From assembly GCF_002220865.2 (NCBI RefSeq), contig NZ_NHRJ02000016.1, positions 11 through 64,010 of the forward strand: DNA of 64,000 bases. Direction: 5' to 3'. Shown piece by piece: positions 19,567 through 30,215 of this stretch. This DNA comes from Paenibacillus xerothermodurans. Lineage in GTDB: Bacteria > Bacillota > Bacilli > Paenibacillales > NBRC-103111. Numbering within the stretch: the stretch's first letter is position 1; the number at the start of each line of letters is the position of its first letter. The notes under the pieces are model-generated. The model saw nothing but the letters and a program-made list of their open reading frames with translations. It searched no databases and had not been told where the DNA came from. The position numbers and the translations under genes are program-made.

Positions 19567-19808
19567 TTAGGTTTTTTCTGCTGTGCTTAAACCCTCCCGG
19601 TCACGGCGATACTTCATATCAACTGGCTGATGACCAACGACGCGTGCCGGGACCGCCGCGGGAGCCGGCTGGGAGTTTATCGGCTTTCCGATAGCCATCC
19701 GTTATACGCTGCAACTTGGGGCAGACAGGCCGACCTACCGGTCGGACTTTGGAATCAAGCGCGTTCATGGGGTTGCCCCGACAAAAATGTCGAAATAGAG
19801 CAAATAAG
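19567..19808. other. Apt-rel intergenic region without recognisable gene
   Basis: This roughly 240-bp stretch is GC-rich. A 60-codon frame at 19630-19812 has no SD and no recognisable content, so I do not call it a gene. The stretch ends at the rel promoter. Confidence 0.5.
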
Positions 19809-19838
19809 TTGACGTCAGGCCTATTTCAAAGGCATAAT
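19809..19838 (+). promoter_or_regulatory. Sigma-A promoter of rel
   Basis: TTGACG at 19809-19814 and CATAAT at 19833-19838 are 18 bp apart. An in-frame ATG at 19837 overlaps the -10 box and so cannot be the start codon of this transcript. Confidence 0.7.
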
Positions 19839-19872
19839 GGATAAAAATCGAATTAAGGGAATGGATAAACGA

Positions 19873-22062
19873 ATGGGGATAGATCAGCTTCTTGACAAGG
19901 CGTCAAGCTTTATAAAAGAAAATGATCTGAAGCGTATAAGAGAAGCGTATGAGTTCGCCGAACAGGCACATGCAGGCCAGGTTCGCAAATCCGGCGAACC
20001 TTATATATTGCATCCGTTGGCAGTGGCTGAGATTCTGGTGAACATGCAGATGGATACGACTTCGATCATTGCTGCACTGCTGCACGATGTTGTCGAGGAT
20101 ACAACGGTTTCCCTGGAAACCGTGCATGAGAAATTTGGAAAAACCTGTGCCATGCTGGTAGATGGTTTGACCAAACTGGAAAAAATCAAGTTTAAAAGCA
20201 AAGTAGAGCACCAGAACGAAAACTACCGTAAAATGTTCGTTGCGATGGCCCAGGATATTCGTGTCATTTTAATCAAGCTGGCCGATCGTTTGCATAATAT
20301 GCGCACTTTGAAGCATCAATCGGAAGATGCTCAACGGCGTATCGCGGATGAGACGCTGGAAATCTTCTGCCCTATCGCACACCGCTTGGGTATGTCCGCA
20401 ATCAAGTGGGAGATGGAAGACATCGCTCTTAGGTATTTAAACCCACAGCAGTACTATCGGATCGTTAACTTGATGCAGAAGAAACGCACGGAGCGGGAGA
20501 AATACATCCAGGACGTGATCACGCATGTTCGCGAAAAGCTGGCGGAGATGGGGACGGAAGCAGATATCTCTGGACGGCCGAAGCATATATACAGCATTTA
20601 TAAGAAAATGACCGCACGGAACAAGCAGTTCAACGAGATTTACGATCTGTTGGCGCTTCGCATCATCGTCGAGAACATCAAGGATTGCTATGCGACTTTG
20701 GGCATCATTCACACGCTGTGGAAGCCTATGCCGGGCCGGTTCAAGGACTACATCGCTATGCCGAAGCCGAACATGTATCAGTCTCTGCACACGACAGTCA
20801 TTGGGCCTAAAGGAGAGCCGTTGGAGGTGCAAATCCGCACCTATGAGATGCACAAAACGTCCGAGTATGGTATAGCGGCGCACTGGGCTTACAAAGAGGG
20901 CAGCGCCGTGCCATCCGGCAATTTTGACGAGAAAATGAGCTGGTTCCGCGAGATTCTCGAGCTGCAGGAGGATGCGGAGAATGCCTCGGAGTTCGTGGAA
21001 TCGTTGAAAATGGACTTTTTCTCCGATCTGGTATTTGTGTTCACACCAAAGGGTGAAGTGATTGAGCTGCCAGCAGGGTCGGTGCCGCTTGACTTCGCGT
21101 ATCGAATCCATACGGAAGTCGGCAACCGTACCATTGGTGCGAAGGTGAATGGCAGAATCGTGCCGCTGGATCACCGCCTCAAAACGGGAGACATCGTAGA
21201 GATTCTCACGTCCAAGCACTCCTACGGTCCGAGCCAGGATTGGATTAAGCTCGCCCAATCTTCGCATGCGAGAAGCAAGATCCGCCAGTGGTTCAAAAAG
21301 GAAAAACGCGAGGAAAATGTCGAAAAAGGTAAGGATGCGATCGAGCGGGAACTGAAGCGGCTGGGCATTGAGCCCCATACTCTGATGAAGGACGACGAGT
21401 TGGCTGAAGCTGCCAAGAAGTTTAACTTTCATGAGGTGGAGGATATGTTTTCCGCGGTCGGCTTCGGGGGAATCACAGCCGCTCAGATTGTCACGAAGCT
21501 AACCGAGAAGATGCGCAAGGAGGCTGAAGAAGCTCAGATCCAAGCGATGCAGCTGACATCGGACGTGAAGGATGTGAAGACTCCGGTTGAGCGGAAGGGT
21601 CGTCCCACGCACGGTGTTCGCGTGAAAGGAGTGGACAACCTGCTCGTTCGTTTCGCGCGCTGCTGCAATCCGGTGCCAGGGGATGCGATAGTAGGGTATA
21701 TCACCCGGGGCAGAGGCGTATCCGTTCATCGTTCCGATTGCACGAACATTCCTACCGGAGACTCGGGGGACGAGCTGGATCGCATGATTGAGGTGGAATG
21801 GGCTGACTCCGTTGAGGCGAACTATAATGTGGAAATTGAGATCACGGGGCATGACCGCCGTGCGCTGTTGAACGAAGTGCTTCAGGCCGTCTCTGAGAGC
21901 AAGACGATCATGTCTGCTGTGTCCGGCCGCTCCGACAAAAACAAGATGGCCGTCATTCATATGACGATTCTGATACGTAATATCGAGCATCTGCATTCGG
22001 TGGTCGAAAAAATCAAGCGCGTCAAGGATGTTTATTCGGTGCAGCGCATCATGCAGTCATAA
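19873..22062 (+). CDS. rel: Rel, bifunctional (p)ppGpp synthetase/hydrolase
   Basis: Rel makes and degrades (p)ppGpp on amino-acid starvation. The 729-residue protein has an HD hydrolase domain (HAGQVRKSGEPYILHPLAVA, LLHDVVEDT), a synthetase domain (GRPKHIYSIYKKM, YDLLALRIIV, YQSLHTTVIG), a TGS domain (VFVFTPKGEVIELPAGS), a CC-type zinc-finger region (RCCNPVPGDAIVGYITRG) and a C-terminal ACT domain. ATG 19873 has AAGGGA 12 nt upstream and gives the usual N-terminus MGIDQLLDKA. Upstream ATGs at 19837 and 19861 lie in or next to the promoter and SD. It is followed by dtd after 71 nt. Confidence 0.95.
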   Translation: MGIDQLLDKASSFIKENDLKRIREAYEFAEQAHAGQVRKSGEPYILHPLAVAEILVNMQMDTTSIIAALLHDVVEDTTVSLETVHEKFGKTCAMLVDGLTKLEKIKFKSKVEHQNENYRKMFVAMAQDIRVILIKLADRLHNMRTLKHQSEDAQRRIADETLEIFCPIAHRLGMSAIKWEMEDIALRYLNPQQYYRIVNLMQKKRTEREKYIQDVITHVREKLAEMGTEADISGRPKHIYSIYKKMTARNKQFNEIYDLLALRIIVENIKDCYATLGIIHTLWKPMPGRFKDYIAMPKPNMYQSLHTTVIGPKGEPLEVQIRTYEMHKTSEYGIAAHWAYKEGSAVPSGNFDEKMSWFREILELQEDAENASEFVESLKMDFFSDLVFVFTPKGEVIELPAGSVPLDFAYRIHTEVGNRTIGAKVNGRIVPLDHRLKTGDIVEILTSKHSYGPSQDWIKLAQSSHARSKIRQWFKKEKREENVEKGKDAIERELKRLGIEPHTLMKDDELAEAAKKFNFHEVEDMFSAVGFGGITAAQIVTKLTEKMRKEAEEAQIQAMQLTSDVKDVKTPVERKGRPTHGVRVKGVDNLLVRFARCCNPVPGDAIVGYITRGRGVSVHRSDCTNIPTGDSGDELDRMIEVEWADSVEANYNVEIEITGHDRRALLNEVLQAVSESKTIMSAVSGRSDKNKMAVIHMTILIRNIEHLHSVVEKIKRVKDVYSVQRIMQS

Positions 22063-22133
22063 GACACGCGGATACAACAGCGTGCCGGGTTGATGAAACA
22101 TCCCGAAATTACAGAAACAGAGGGTAACAATAC

Positions 22134-22574
22134 ATGCGAGTTGTGGTGCAGCGGAGCAAAGAGGCACACGTAACGGTAGAAGGTACGACGACCGGGCATA
22201 TCCAGCATGGGCTGGTACTGCTGGTTGGAGTGACTCATGAAGACACTGAACAGGATGCCAAATATGTGGCGGACAAGATTGCAGGTTTGCGCATTTTCGA
22301 GGACGAAACAGGCAAAATGAACTTATCCGTCGTTGAAACCGCAGGCCAAATTCTGTCGGTGTCCCAGTTCACTCTGTACGGCGACTGCCGCAAAGGCAAG
22401 CGACCCAACTTCATGGCTGCGGCCCGTCCGGAGCAAGCGAAGCCCTTGTACGAGCGGTTCAACGAACTGCTGCGGGAGCACGGGCTCCAAGTCGAAACAG
22501 GAATGTTCGGAGCCATGATGGAAGTGGCACTGGTCAATGACGGACCGGTAACGTTGATAATTGACAGCAGATAA
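22134..22574 (+). CDS. dtd: D-aminoacyl-tRNA deacylase
   Basis: Dtd hydrolyses D-aminoacyl-tRNAs and glycyl-tRNA(Ala), a chirality check in translation. The 146-residue protein contains the two active-site motifs [12 protein letters not shown] and [11 protein letters not shown], and the N-terminus [17 protein letters not shown] is typical. GAGGGTAACAATAC precedes ATG 22134. Pairing with rel is conserved in Bacillales. Confidence 0.97.
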   Translation: MRVVVQRSKEAHVTVEGTTTGHIQHGLVLLVGVTHEDTEQDAKYVADKIAGLRIFEDETGKMNLSVVETAGQILSVSQFTLYGDCRKGKRPNFMAAARPEQAKPLYERFNELLREHGLQVETGMFGAMMEVALVNDGPVTLIIDSR

Positions 22575-22687
22575 ACGCGTTACAGCCCTATGTCAACGGC
22601 TGCCTAAGTGGTACCATTGGTTAGATCGCTGCCGAATGGGCAACAATAAGCATTATCCTGCACACCAAGATAAGGAGCTTATTTGTT

Positions 22688-22864
22688 ATGCAGCAATCCG
22701 GCAAAGAACAACTGGCTACCCTGCCGGAGCAGCAGCTGTTATCCTGCAGTGTGGCGGAATCGGTAGGCATGATCGCTGCGTCCCTGCAAGGCAATGAGCT
22801 TTCCGCCGATCCCGCCTCTGTGAGCGAACAGTTGCGACGGCAGCCGCGCAAAACGTTGCGCTAG
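22688..22864 (+). CDS. Possible small protein of 58 residues, unknown
   Basis: A frame from ATG 22688 to TAG 22864 is preceded by AAGGAG with a 10-nt spacer. The product starts MQQSGKEQLATLPEQQLL, has a central SVAESVGMIAASLQGNEL segment that could be amphipathic, and ends with a basic RRQPRKTLR. I do not recognise it. A GC-rich hairpin follows at once but lacks a T-tract. It lies in the non-conserved insert between dtd and the FAD oxidoreductase. The good SD is the main support. Confidence 0.4.
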   Translation: MQQSGKEQLATLPEQQLLSCSVAESVGMIAASLQGNELSADPASVSEQLRRQPRKTLR

Positions 22865-23350
22865 AGACGCCGGGCCCCGTGACGGGCTGGGCCCTCGGCG
22901 AATTAGGACCGCCAGCAATGCTACAGGGCCCAGATAAATATGGCAAGGCCAACGACCTTCGGATGGAAGCGCACGCCGTAAGGTCTTTTTCGTTTTTTCG
23001 ACGTTTTCTCCGTAAGGCGGCTATGGTACACTAAATTTAGTTTCCACAGCACTGGAGGTCGTATATGAAGAGACATATTGAACACAACGGCTTGAACGCG
23101 CATATGGCGATAAGTGTCGCATATGCAGAATGCTTTTGACCAGGTTCACGCGGTGTGAGGGAAAACGCTTCACTCCATCCGCGGCGACATGAGATGGGCA
23201 GACGACAGCAACCGATCAGCTCATGCCCAGCGTTGAATCAACTGTACATACAGAGCCGCAATCCCAATGTGGGACATGCGTCGGATTTTGTTTTGCCAAA
23301 ACATACTATATACTGCAGGATGGAAAAAACAAAAGTTTATGGGGTGTAGC
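22865..23350 (+). other. Intergenic insert: hairpin, extended -10 element and micro-ORF
   Basis: Just after the small frame, CGCCG-GGCCC pairs with GGGCC-CT-CGGCG at about 22869-22901, without a T-tract. At 23024-23032 TGGTACACT is an extended -10 element. A 24-codon frame at 23065-23139 (MKRHIEHNGLNAHMAISVAY then AECF) has GGAGG 6 nt upstream. The remaining 210 bp before the FAD gene hold nothing I can name. Confidence 0.4.
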
Positions 23351-25318
23351 ATGGGAAGAGCAGGTTATTCGACTGGAAATAAAAAGGGATGGCTGTTGGT
23401 AACTGCAGCGCTAGTATTGATAGCTGCCGCCGGCTGGGCGGTGTATGCTTATGCCGCAGATCAAGCGCAATCCAGCGGACCGGGACAAGTGCAAACATTG
23501 ATGGAAGTGAAGTCAACCAAAGAAATAAAAGATAGTTACGACGTAATCGTAGTAGGAACAGACCCGGAAGGGATTGCAGCGGCGATTTCGGCAGCACGTA
23601 ACGGTATGAAGACGCTGTTCGTGGAATCCCGTGACCGCAAAGCGCTGGGCGGGCTGCTCACGGAGGGCTGGTTGAACAGCCTAGACATGAACTACGAGCC
23701 TGCGTCCGGTTTGCTGCACAATGAAATTATGAATAAAGGTATTTTCACGGAATGGTATGCGAAAATAGAAGGGGATTCTTTCGATGTAACAACTGCAGCG
23801 AATGCTTTTTACGACATGGTTGCCAAAGAAAAGAACATTGATCTTCTCATGCACGCGAAGAATATTGAACCGCAGTTGGCTGATGCAGCCTCGACCGGCG
23901 CCGGCTCGAAAAAGATCACCGGGCTTGCGATCACCAAATCCGATGGCGGCAGGCAAATCGTTCAAGCGAAGGCAGTCATTGATGCAACGCAAGACGGTGA
24001 TATTGCCGCAGCCACAGGCGTCCCCTACACCAGAGGCCGTGAAGATTTGGGCGATCCCAACAGCCGCATGGCGGTAACGGCGGTGTTCCGATTAAGTAAC
24101 ATCACGCCAGAACGGTGGGAGAAGTTCGCTAAGATAGTGGCTGCAGAAGATAAAGGGCGGGGCAGCTATGGGGTGAACGAGCGCAGCCTGTGGGGCTTAG
24201 TGAAGATGCAGCACTATCCCGCGGTGAACAGAGAGCGAGTAAAAATGCGCGGATTGAATGGCGGCCGTCTGAACGACAACACGATGTTGGTGAACGCGCT
24301 GCAAATATTCGACGTGGACCCGTTCGATCCAAAATCCCGCGAGGAAGCAATCCAAATTGCAAAGGATGAGCTGCCGCATATTCTCGCATATTTGAAACAG
24401 CAGTACCCGGATTTTGAGGGAGTAGAACTTGCCGGCGTCGCACCGGAGCTGTATGTTCGCGAGTCTCGTCACATTATAGGTGAGTATCGGCTGTCGATTA
24501 TCGATTTGTTGGAAAACCGGGACCACTGGGACCGTATTGCTTTCGGCGGATATCCGGTGGACATTCAACGCGTAACCCCCGCTGACAATGGAGTTGTCGT
24601 GATGGATCCGGACAAATACGCCATTCCTTTCCGCAGCATAGTGCCTCTCAAGGTGGACGGGCTCCTAGTCGTGGGCAGAGCAGCAAGCTATGACACACTG
24701 CCTCACGGCAGCGCGCGCGTTGTGCCGGTTGGCATGGCTGAAGGAGAAGCGGCGGGCGCTGCGGTGAAGATCGCGAGCCAGCACAACATGACGTTCCGGC
24801 AGATGGCTGCCTCCAAGGAAACGATAGCTCAGCTGCAAGAGCAGCTCAACAAGCAGGGTATGGATTTGAAGCCATATAAATTGGACCCCAAACCTTACAT
24901 GCAGCACAAATCATATCAAGGGTTGAAGACAGCGGTCAGCCTAGGGTTGGCCGCAGGGGCGTACAAGAACGAGTACGCATTGGACGACGCTTCAAATCAA
25001 AAGCGATTGGCTAATCAACTGGAAATCTTGCGTAAATTCAATCCTGCAATGCTCGCCGGTAGTCCATCAGCCGTCATCGCCAAGGTGAATCAGCCGGAAA
25101 AACAGCCGGTCTCCTTGGACACTGCGGCACAAATGGTCGCGGCACTATTGAAACTAAACACAGGCCAAGCGGCAGGCGATGCTGTGAATAAGTTGAAGTC
25201 AAACGGCTACCTGACACAAGCAACGGTGGACGGTATCGCTGATCAGAAAAAGTTGACCAACGGTGATACTTACATGCTGATTCATGACCTGTTTCGTCAA
25301 TTGGCACCGGCTAAATAA
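23351..25318 (+). CDS. Membrane-anchored or secreted FAD-dependent oxidoreductase
   Basis: The 655-residue protein begins with a basic stretch and a hydrophobic signal/anchor (GWLLVTAALVLIAAAGWAVY), so the catalytic part should face outward. The FAD-binding Rossmann start is YDVIVVGTDPEGIAAAISAA, with GTDPEG where most flavoproteins have GxGxxG. It continues with VIDATQDGDIAAATGVPYTR and a C-terminal FAD segment, GLLVVGRAASYDTLPHGSAR. This resembles the FAD_oxidored family (PF12831), some members of which work on xanthan-type sugars; the substrate here is unknown. The start is uncertain: ATG 23351 places the anchor at the N-terminus but has only a weak GGGGTG SD. It sits where B. subtilis has no such gene. 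Confidence 0.7.
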   Translation: MGRAGYSTGNKKGWLLVTAALVLIAAAGWAVYAYAADQAQSSGPGQVQTLMEVKSTKEIKDSYDVIVVGTDPEGIAAAISAARNGMKTLFVESRDRKALGGLLTEGWLNSLDMNYEPASGLLHNEIMNKGIFTEWYAKIEGDSFDVTTAANAFYDMVAKEKNIDLLMHAKNIEPQLADAASTGAGSKKITGLAITKSDGGRQIVQAKAVIDATQDGDIAAATGVPYTRGREDLGDPNSRMAVTAVFRLSNITPERWEKFAKIVAAEDKGRGSYGVNERSLWGLVKMQHYPAVNRERVKMRGLNGGRLNDNTMLVNALQIFDVDPFDPKSREEAIQIAKDELPHILAYLKQQYPDFEGVELAGVAPELYVRESRHIIGEYRLSIIDLLENRDHWDRIAFGGYPVDIQRVTPADNGVVVMDPDKYAIPFRSIVPLKVDGLLVVGRAASYDTLPHGSARVVPVGMAEGEAAGAAVKIASQHNMTFRQMAASKETIAQLQEQLNKQGMDLKPYKLDPKPYMQHKSYQGLKTAVSLGLAAGAYKNEYALDDASNQKRLANQLEILRKFNPAMLAGSPSAVIAKVNQPEKQPVSLDTAAQMVAALLKLNTGQAAGDAVNKLKSNGYLTQATVDGIADQKKLTNGDTYMLIHDLFRQLAPAK

Positions 25319-25403
25319 ACATGGCTTCAATTATCCTTCCATCCATTACATAAGAAGCGGGGAAAGTGCACAGCTGGCTGATGCGGCCCGCCAGACGTCA
25401 CAC

Positions 25404-25432
25404 TTGACTTTCACAGAAATCGATAGTACAAT
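25404..25432 (+). promoter_or_regulatory. Sigma-A promoter of the hisS-aspS T-box transcript
   Basis: TTGACT at 25404-25409 and TACAAT at 25427-25432 are separated by 17 bp, directly upstream of the T-box leader. Confidence 0.8.
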
Positions 25433-25438
25433 ATAATT

Positions 25439-25769
25439 TATTGTAATGAATTACGGATCCGTCGATGGGAACAAGTACTTCGAGCTTTTGCGTAATCAGA
25501 GAGGGAAGCCCTGGGCTGCAAGCTTCCTTATGCGAACCGAACGAACAGACCTCCCGGAGGACAGGCGGGGAACCACCGGCTAGCGGCCGGTGCAGTAGCT
25601 GCTCTGCGTGACGCGGGCGTTAACCGCTTGAGTGTGCATCTAATGCTACGCCATGAGCGGTGACAAGCGGCGCGGAGCTAAGAGGCAAAAACGTGGGTGG
25701 TACCGCGGGAGAACGTATAATAATCTCTCGTCCCTGACAGATCGTCAGGGGCGGGGGATTTTTTTGTAT
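25439..25769 (+). ncRNA. T-box riboswitch leader of hisS-aspS
   Basis: Stem I has AGTA at 25474-25477 (loop-E side of the specifier loop) and the distal AGAGAG at 25498-25503, topped by a GGAAGC/GCTTCC hairpin. The T-box core GGGTGGTACCGCGG lies at 25695-25708. The terminator is a long stem, CCCTGAC/GTCAGGG extended outward by further pairs, followed by TTTTTTT. Uncharged tRNA would favour the antiterminator. The specifier is not certain: GAC (Asp) at 25548-25550 is the best candidate, while an overlapping AAC is possible. Confidence 0.93.
25721..25769 (+). terminator. Regulated terminator of the hisS-aspS T-box
   Basis: TCCCTGAC pairs with GTCAGGGG around AGATC, and the helix extends through CTCTCG/CGGGGG-type pairs to a T7 run at 25760-25766. 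Confidence 0.85.
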
Positions 25770-25818
25770 GATCATCCCTTTGAACTGCTTTAGCAAACAG
25801 CGAAAGGAGTCGAAATAG

Positions 25819-27084
25819 ATGAGTATTCAGAAGCCGAAAGGAACACAGGATTTACTGCCCGGCGAGGTTGAGAAATGGCAGTACATTGAAGCGAAGGCGC
25901 GGGAGCTGTGCGAAAGGTTTAATTACCGTGAAATCCGCACCCCGATCTTCGAACATACCGAGCTCTTTCAGCGTGGTGTCGGAGAAACAACGGATATCGT
26001 GGAGAAGGAAATGTACACCTTCCTGGACAAAGGCGACCGCAGTATCTCCCTTCGGCCGGAAGGAACCGCCGGTGTCGTTCGCGCTTATGTGGAAAACAAA
26101 CTGTACGGAGAGCCTGATGTAAGCAAACTGTACTACATCGGCCCTATGTTCCGCTATGAACAGCCTCAGGCGGGGCGCTACCGCCAACTGCACCAATTCG
26201 GTGTGGAAGCGTTCGGCGCAGTCGATCCTAGCATCGATGCGGAAGTCATCGCACTTGGCTATACATTTTACACGGAGCTCGGATTGAAGGACGTAACCGT
26301 AGAAATCAATTCCGTTGGCAACCCTGCTTGCCGCGAGGTATACCGGGGGAAAATACAGGAGTTTTTTGCGCCCATCAAAGAGCAGCTGTGTAAGGATTGC
26401 CAGTCCCGCTTTGACCGCAATCCAATGCGTATACTGGACTGCAAGGTGGACCAGAAGTACGGCGAGGGCGCGCCGACGATACTGGAATATTTGGATGAGG
26501 AATGCACAGTGCATTTTCAAGCGGTACAGGATTATTTGGCTGCGATGCATATTCCATTCCGTATCAATCCACGTCTGGTTCGGGGGCTCGACTACTATAC
26601 TCATACCGCCTTTGAGTACAAGGCGGCAGGTATCGGCGCGATCGACACGATCGGTGGCGGGGGCCGCTACAATGGACTAGTGGGCCAAATCGGCGGGCAT
26701 GACCAGCCGGGCGTGGGCCTCGGTCTAGGCTTGGAGCGTACGCTGCTGATCCTGCAGGCCCAAGGTGTGGAGCTTCCGACCACGAAACCGCTCGACGTCT
26801 ACTTGATCGGACTTGGTGCAGAGGCGGAGAAGGAAGTGACCAAACAGCTGCAGCAGCTGCGTCTGGCAGGCTTCAGGGCGGAGAAGGATTACCTCGGCCG
26901 CAAAATCAAAGCGCAAATGAAGTCCGCTGACCGTTTTCACGCGGCCTATGTCGCTATTCTAGGCGATGACGAGCTCACCAAAGGGGGAATTACCGTAAAG
27001 GCGATGGCCACCGGAGAGCAGCACACGGTACGTCTGGATGAGCTTGTTTCAGCATTGGCCCGGATGAAGGAGCAAAACAAATAA
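25819..27084 (+). CDS. hisS: Histidyl-tRNA synthetase
   Basis: HisS charges tRNA(His). The 421-residue class II enzyme begins [16 protein letters not shown]. It shows motif 2 ([18 protein letters not shown]), the histidine-specific [16 protein letters not shown] and motif 3 ([13 protein letters not shown]), followed by the anticodon-binding domain. GAAAGGAGTCGAAATAG precedes ATG 25819. It is the first gene after the T-box and is followed by aspS 35 nt downstream. Confidence 0.97.
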   Translation: MSIQKPKGTQDLLPGEVEKWQYIEAKARELCERFNYREIRTPIFEHTELFQRGVGETTDIVEKEMYTFLDKGDRSISLRPEGTAGVVRAYVENKLYGEPDVSKLYYIGPMFRYEQPQAGRYRQLHQFGVEAFGAVDPSIDAEVIALGYTFYTELGLKDVTVEINSVGNPACREVYRGKIQEFFAPIKEQLCKDCQSRFDRNPMRILDCKVDQKYGEGAPTILEYLDEECTVHFQAVQDYLAAMHIPFRINPRLVRGLDYYTHTAFEYKAAGIGAIDTIGGGGRYNGLVGQIGGHDQPGVGLGLGLERTLLILQAQGVELPTTKPLDVYLIGLGAEAEKEVTKQLQQLRLAGFRAEKDYLGRKIKAQMKSADRFHAAYVAILGDDELTKGGITVKAMATGEQHTVRLDELVSALARMKEQNK

Positions 27085-27119
27085 ATACGGTTAATCAATA
27101 TATGGAGGTAGATGAAATC

Positions 27120-28901
<1,782 letters not shown>

Positions 28902-28929
28902 AAGAGTTCAAGCGAAGGAGGTCAGCGCC

Positions 28930-29682
28930 ATGCTGCACCAATTTTCGAGAACAGAGCTTGCGATCGGCCCCGAGGGGCTGGATGTGATGCGTAACAGCTG
29001 CGTCGCCGTGCTCGGTGTCGGCGGTGTAGGCTCGATCGCGTCGGAAGCTTTAGCCCGTACGGGCGTAGGCCGCCTGGTTTTGATCGATAAGGATGTCGTA
29101 GATATCACCAACGTCAACCGGCAGATACAGGCGCTGACGACCACAGTCGGGCAGCCGAAAGTGGACTTGATGCGGGATCGTATTTTACAGATCAACCCAG
29201 ACTGTGATGTCGCTGCACTACGTATGTTTTACACGGAGGAAACTTATGAGCAGGTGTTTGAATACCCTCTGGATTACGTTATTGACGCATCGGATACGAT
29301 CAGCTATAAAATACATTTGATCAAGCAGTGCTTGGAGCGTAAGATACCGGTAATTTCCAGTATGGGCGCTGCGAATAAAATGGATCCCACAAAGTTTCAG
29401 GTCGCGGATATCTCCAAAACGACGATGGACCCGCTCGCCCGTGTCATTCGGCACAAGCTGCGCAAGGAAGGCATCAAGAAAGGCGTGAAGGTTGTTTTTT
29501 CCACGGAGCAGCCGCTCAAGCCGCGTGAAGATGTCACCCAGCGAATCGTACCGGACAATGCTCCGGAAATCCGCAAGGCGCAGCAGCCTCCTGCCAGCAA
29601 CGCCTTCGTTCCGCCGGTTGCCGGCCTAATCATGGTTAGCGTCGTGGTCAAGGACCTGCTCGAGAAAGCAGACCTGCGTTGA
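28930..29682 (+). CDS. tcdA: TcdA, tRNA threonylcarbamoyladenosine dehydratase (YrvM)
   Basis: TcdA converts t6A37 of tRNA into its cyclic form. This E1-like, ATP-dependent enzyme has 250 residues and begins MLHQFSRTELAIGPEGLDVM. It has the nucleotide loop VLGVGGVGSIASEALARTG, then IDKDVVDITNVNRQIQA and the substrate region YVIDASDTISYKIHLI. The start ATG 28930 has GAAGGAGGTCAGCGCC upstream. It is the third gene behind the T-box. Confidence 0.92.
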   Translation: MLHQFSRTELAIGPEGLDVMRNSCVAVLGVGGVGSIASEALARTGVGRLVLIDKDVVDITNVNRQIQALTTTVGQPKVDLMRDRILQINPDCDVAALRMFYTEETYEQVFEYPLDYVIDASDTISYKIHLIKQCLERKIPVISSMGAANKMDPTKFQVADISKTTMDPLARVIRHKLRKEGIKKGVKVVFSTEQPLKPREDVTQRIVPDNAPEIRKAQQPPASNAFVPPVAGLIMVSVVVKDLLEKADLR

Positions 29683-30097
29683 GCCGGTAAAGAGAGGGGA
29701 ACAGCCGCTTACAGGCGATGAAGGGATCAACGGGAAGCACAGCGAACTCGGCTGTGGGTAGCGCAGGATCACTGGAGCAAACCGAATTTGGCTGTGTCCA
29801 GGCACGATCAGCTGGTGAGGCCCATGTTGCTGAGGCTGGCATGGCGTCCAAAATGTGAAACCTCCAATTAACAACGTAAGCTAATGGCAAAGCCGATTGG
29901 CAGATGTTCACTACAGCATGCCTGACGAAGCTCACCGCTTCGTCAGGCATGCTTTTTTGCTAAAGACAGTGGGCAGCGCTGTTCGCTAAGCAATGCTGAA
30001 TACGGCGTGTTTCTCACGTGCGCCAGTTCCCGCGCAGCACCAGCACAGCGCTCACGTTAGTGCCCTAAACGCACGCTCGCCATGGCATGGTCAAGCT
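29683..30097 (+). other. Structured tcdA-rarA intergenic region, candidate 6S RNA locus
   Basis: No convincing gene is present. A 46-codon Ala/Gly/Ser-rich frame at 29718-29858 lacks an SD. Two imperfect copies of CGAACTCGGCTGTG lie about 39 bp apart near 29742 and 29781. A rod-like fold at 29971-30065 is built from GGGC/GCCC, AGCGCTGT/ACAGCGCT, TGCTG/CAGCA and GGCG/CGCC with internal loops. In B. subtilis, as I recall, 6S RNA (bsrA) is encoded in the aspS-yrvM-rarA neighbourhood. Here this gap is the only place it could fit, but I cannot confirm it. Confidence 0.35.
29916..29958 (+). terminator. Very strong terminator in the tcdA-rarA gap
   Basis: A perfect 15-bp arm (GCATGCCTGACGAAG with CTTCGTCAGGCATGC, extended by C-G) and a short loop are followed by TTTTTT. 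It lies about 235 nt after the tcdA stop. Confidence 0.9.
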
Positions 30098-30126
30098 TTG
30101 TTAACGCAGTCAATGTAATTTATAAT
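30098..30126 (+). promoter_or_regulatory. Sigma-A promoter of rarA
   Basis: TTGTTA at 30098-30103 and TATAAT at 30121-30126 are separated by 17 bp, about 90 nt upstream of the rarA ATG. Confidence 0.75.
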
Positions 30127-30215
30127 AGACATAGCATTGTAGCTTCTCATACAGATGCGCTGCATCTGAAATTATCCCTAACCCTACTAATAACAACAGA
30201 GGTTGTGAATATAAG

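Noticed and set aside
19630-19812. 60-codon frame upstream of rel
   Set aside because: No SD, no recognisable content, and it runs into the rel promoter.
20437-21432. 331-codon minus-strand frame inside rel
   Set aside because: Antisense shadow of a highly conserved gene; composition follows the rel codons.
22869-22901. Terminator after the 58-codon frame
   Set aside because: The hairpin is GC-rich but is followed by AATTAGG, without a T-tract.
29718-29858. 46-codon Ala/Gly/Ser-rich frame after tcdA
   Set aside because: No SD within reach and the region looks like structured non-coding DNA.
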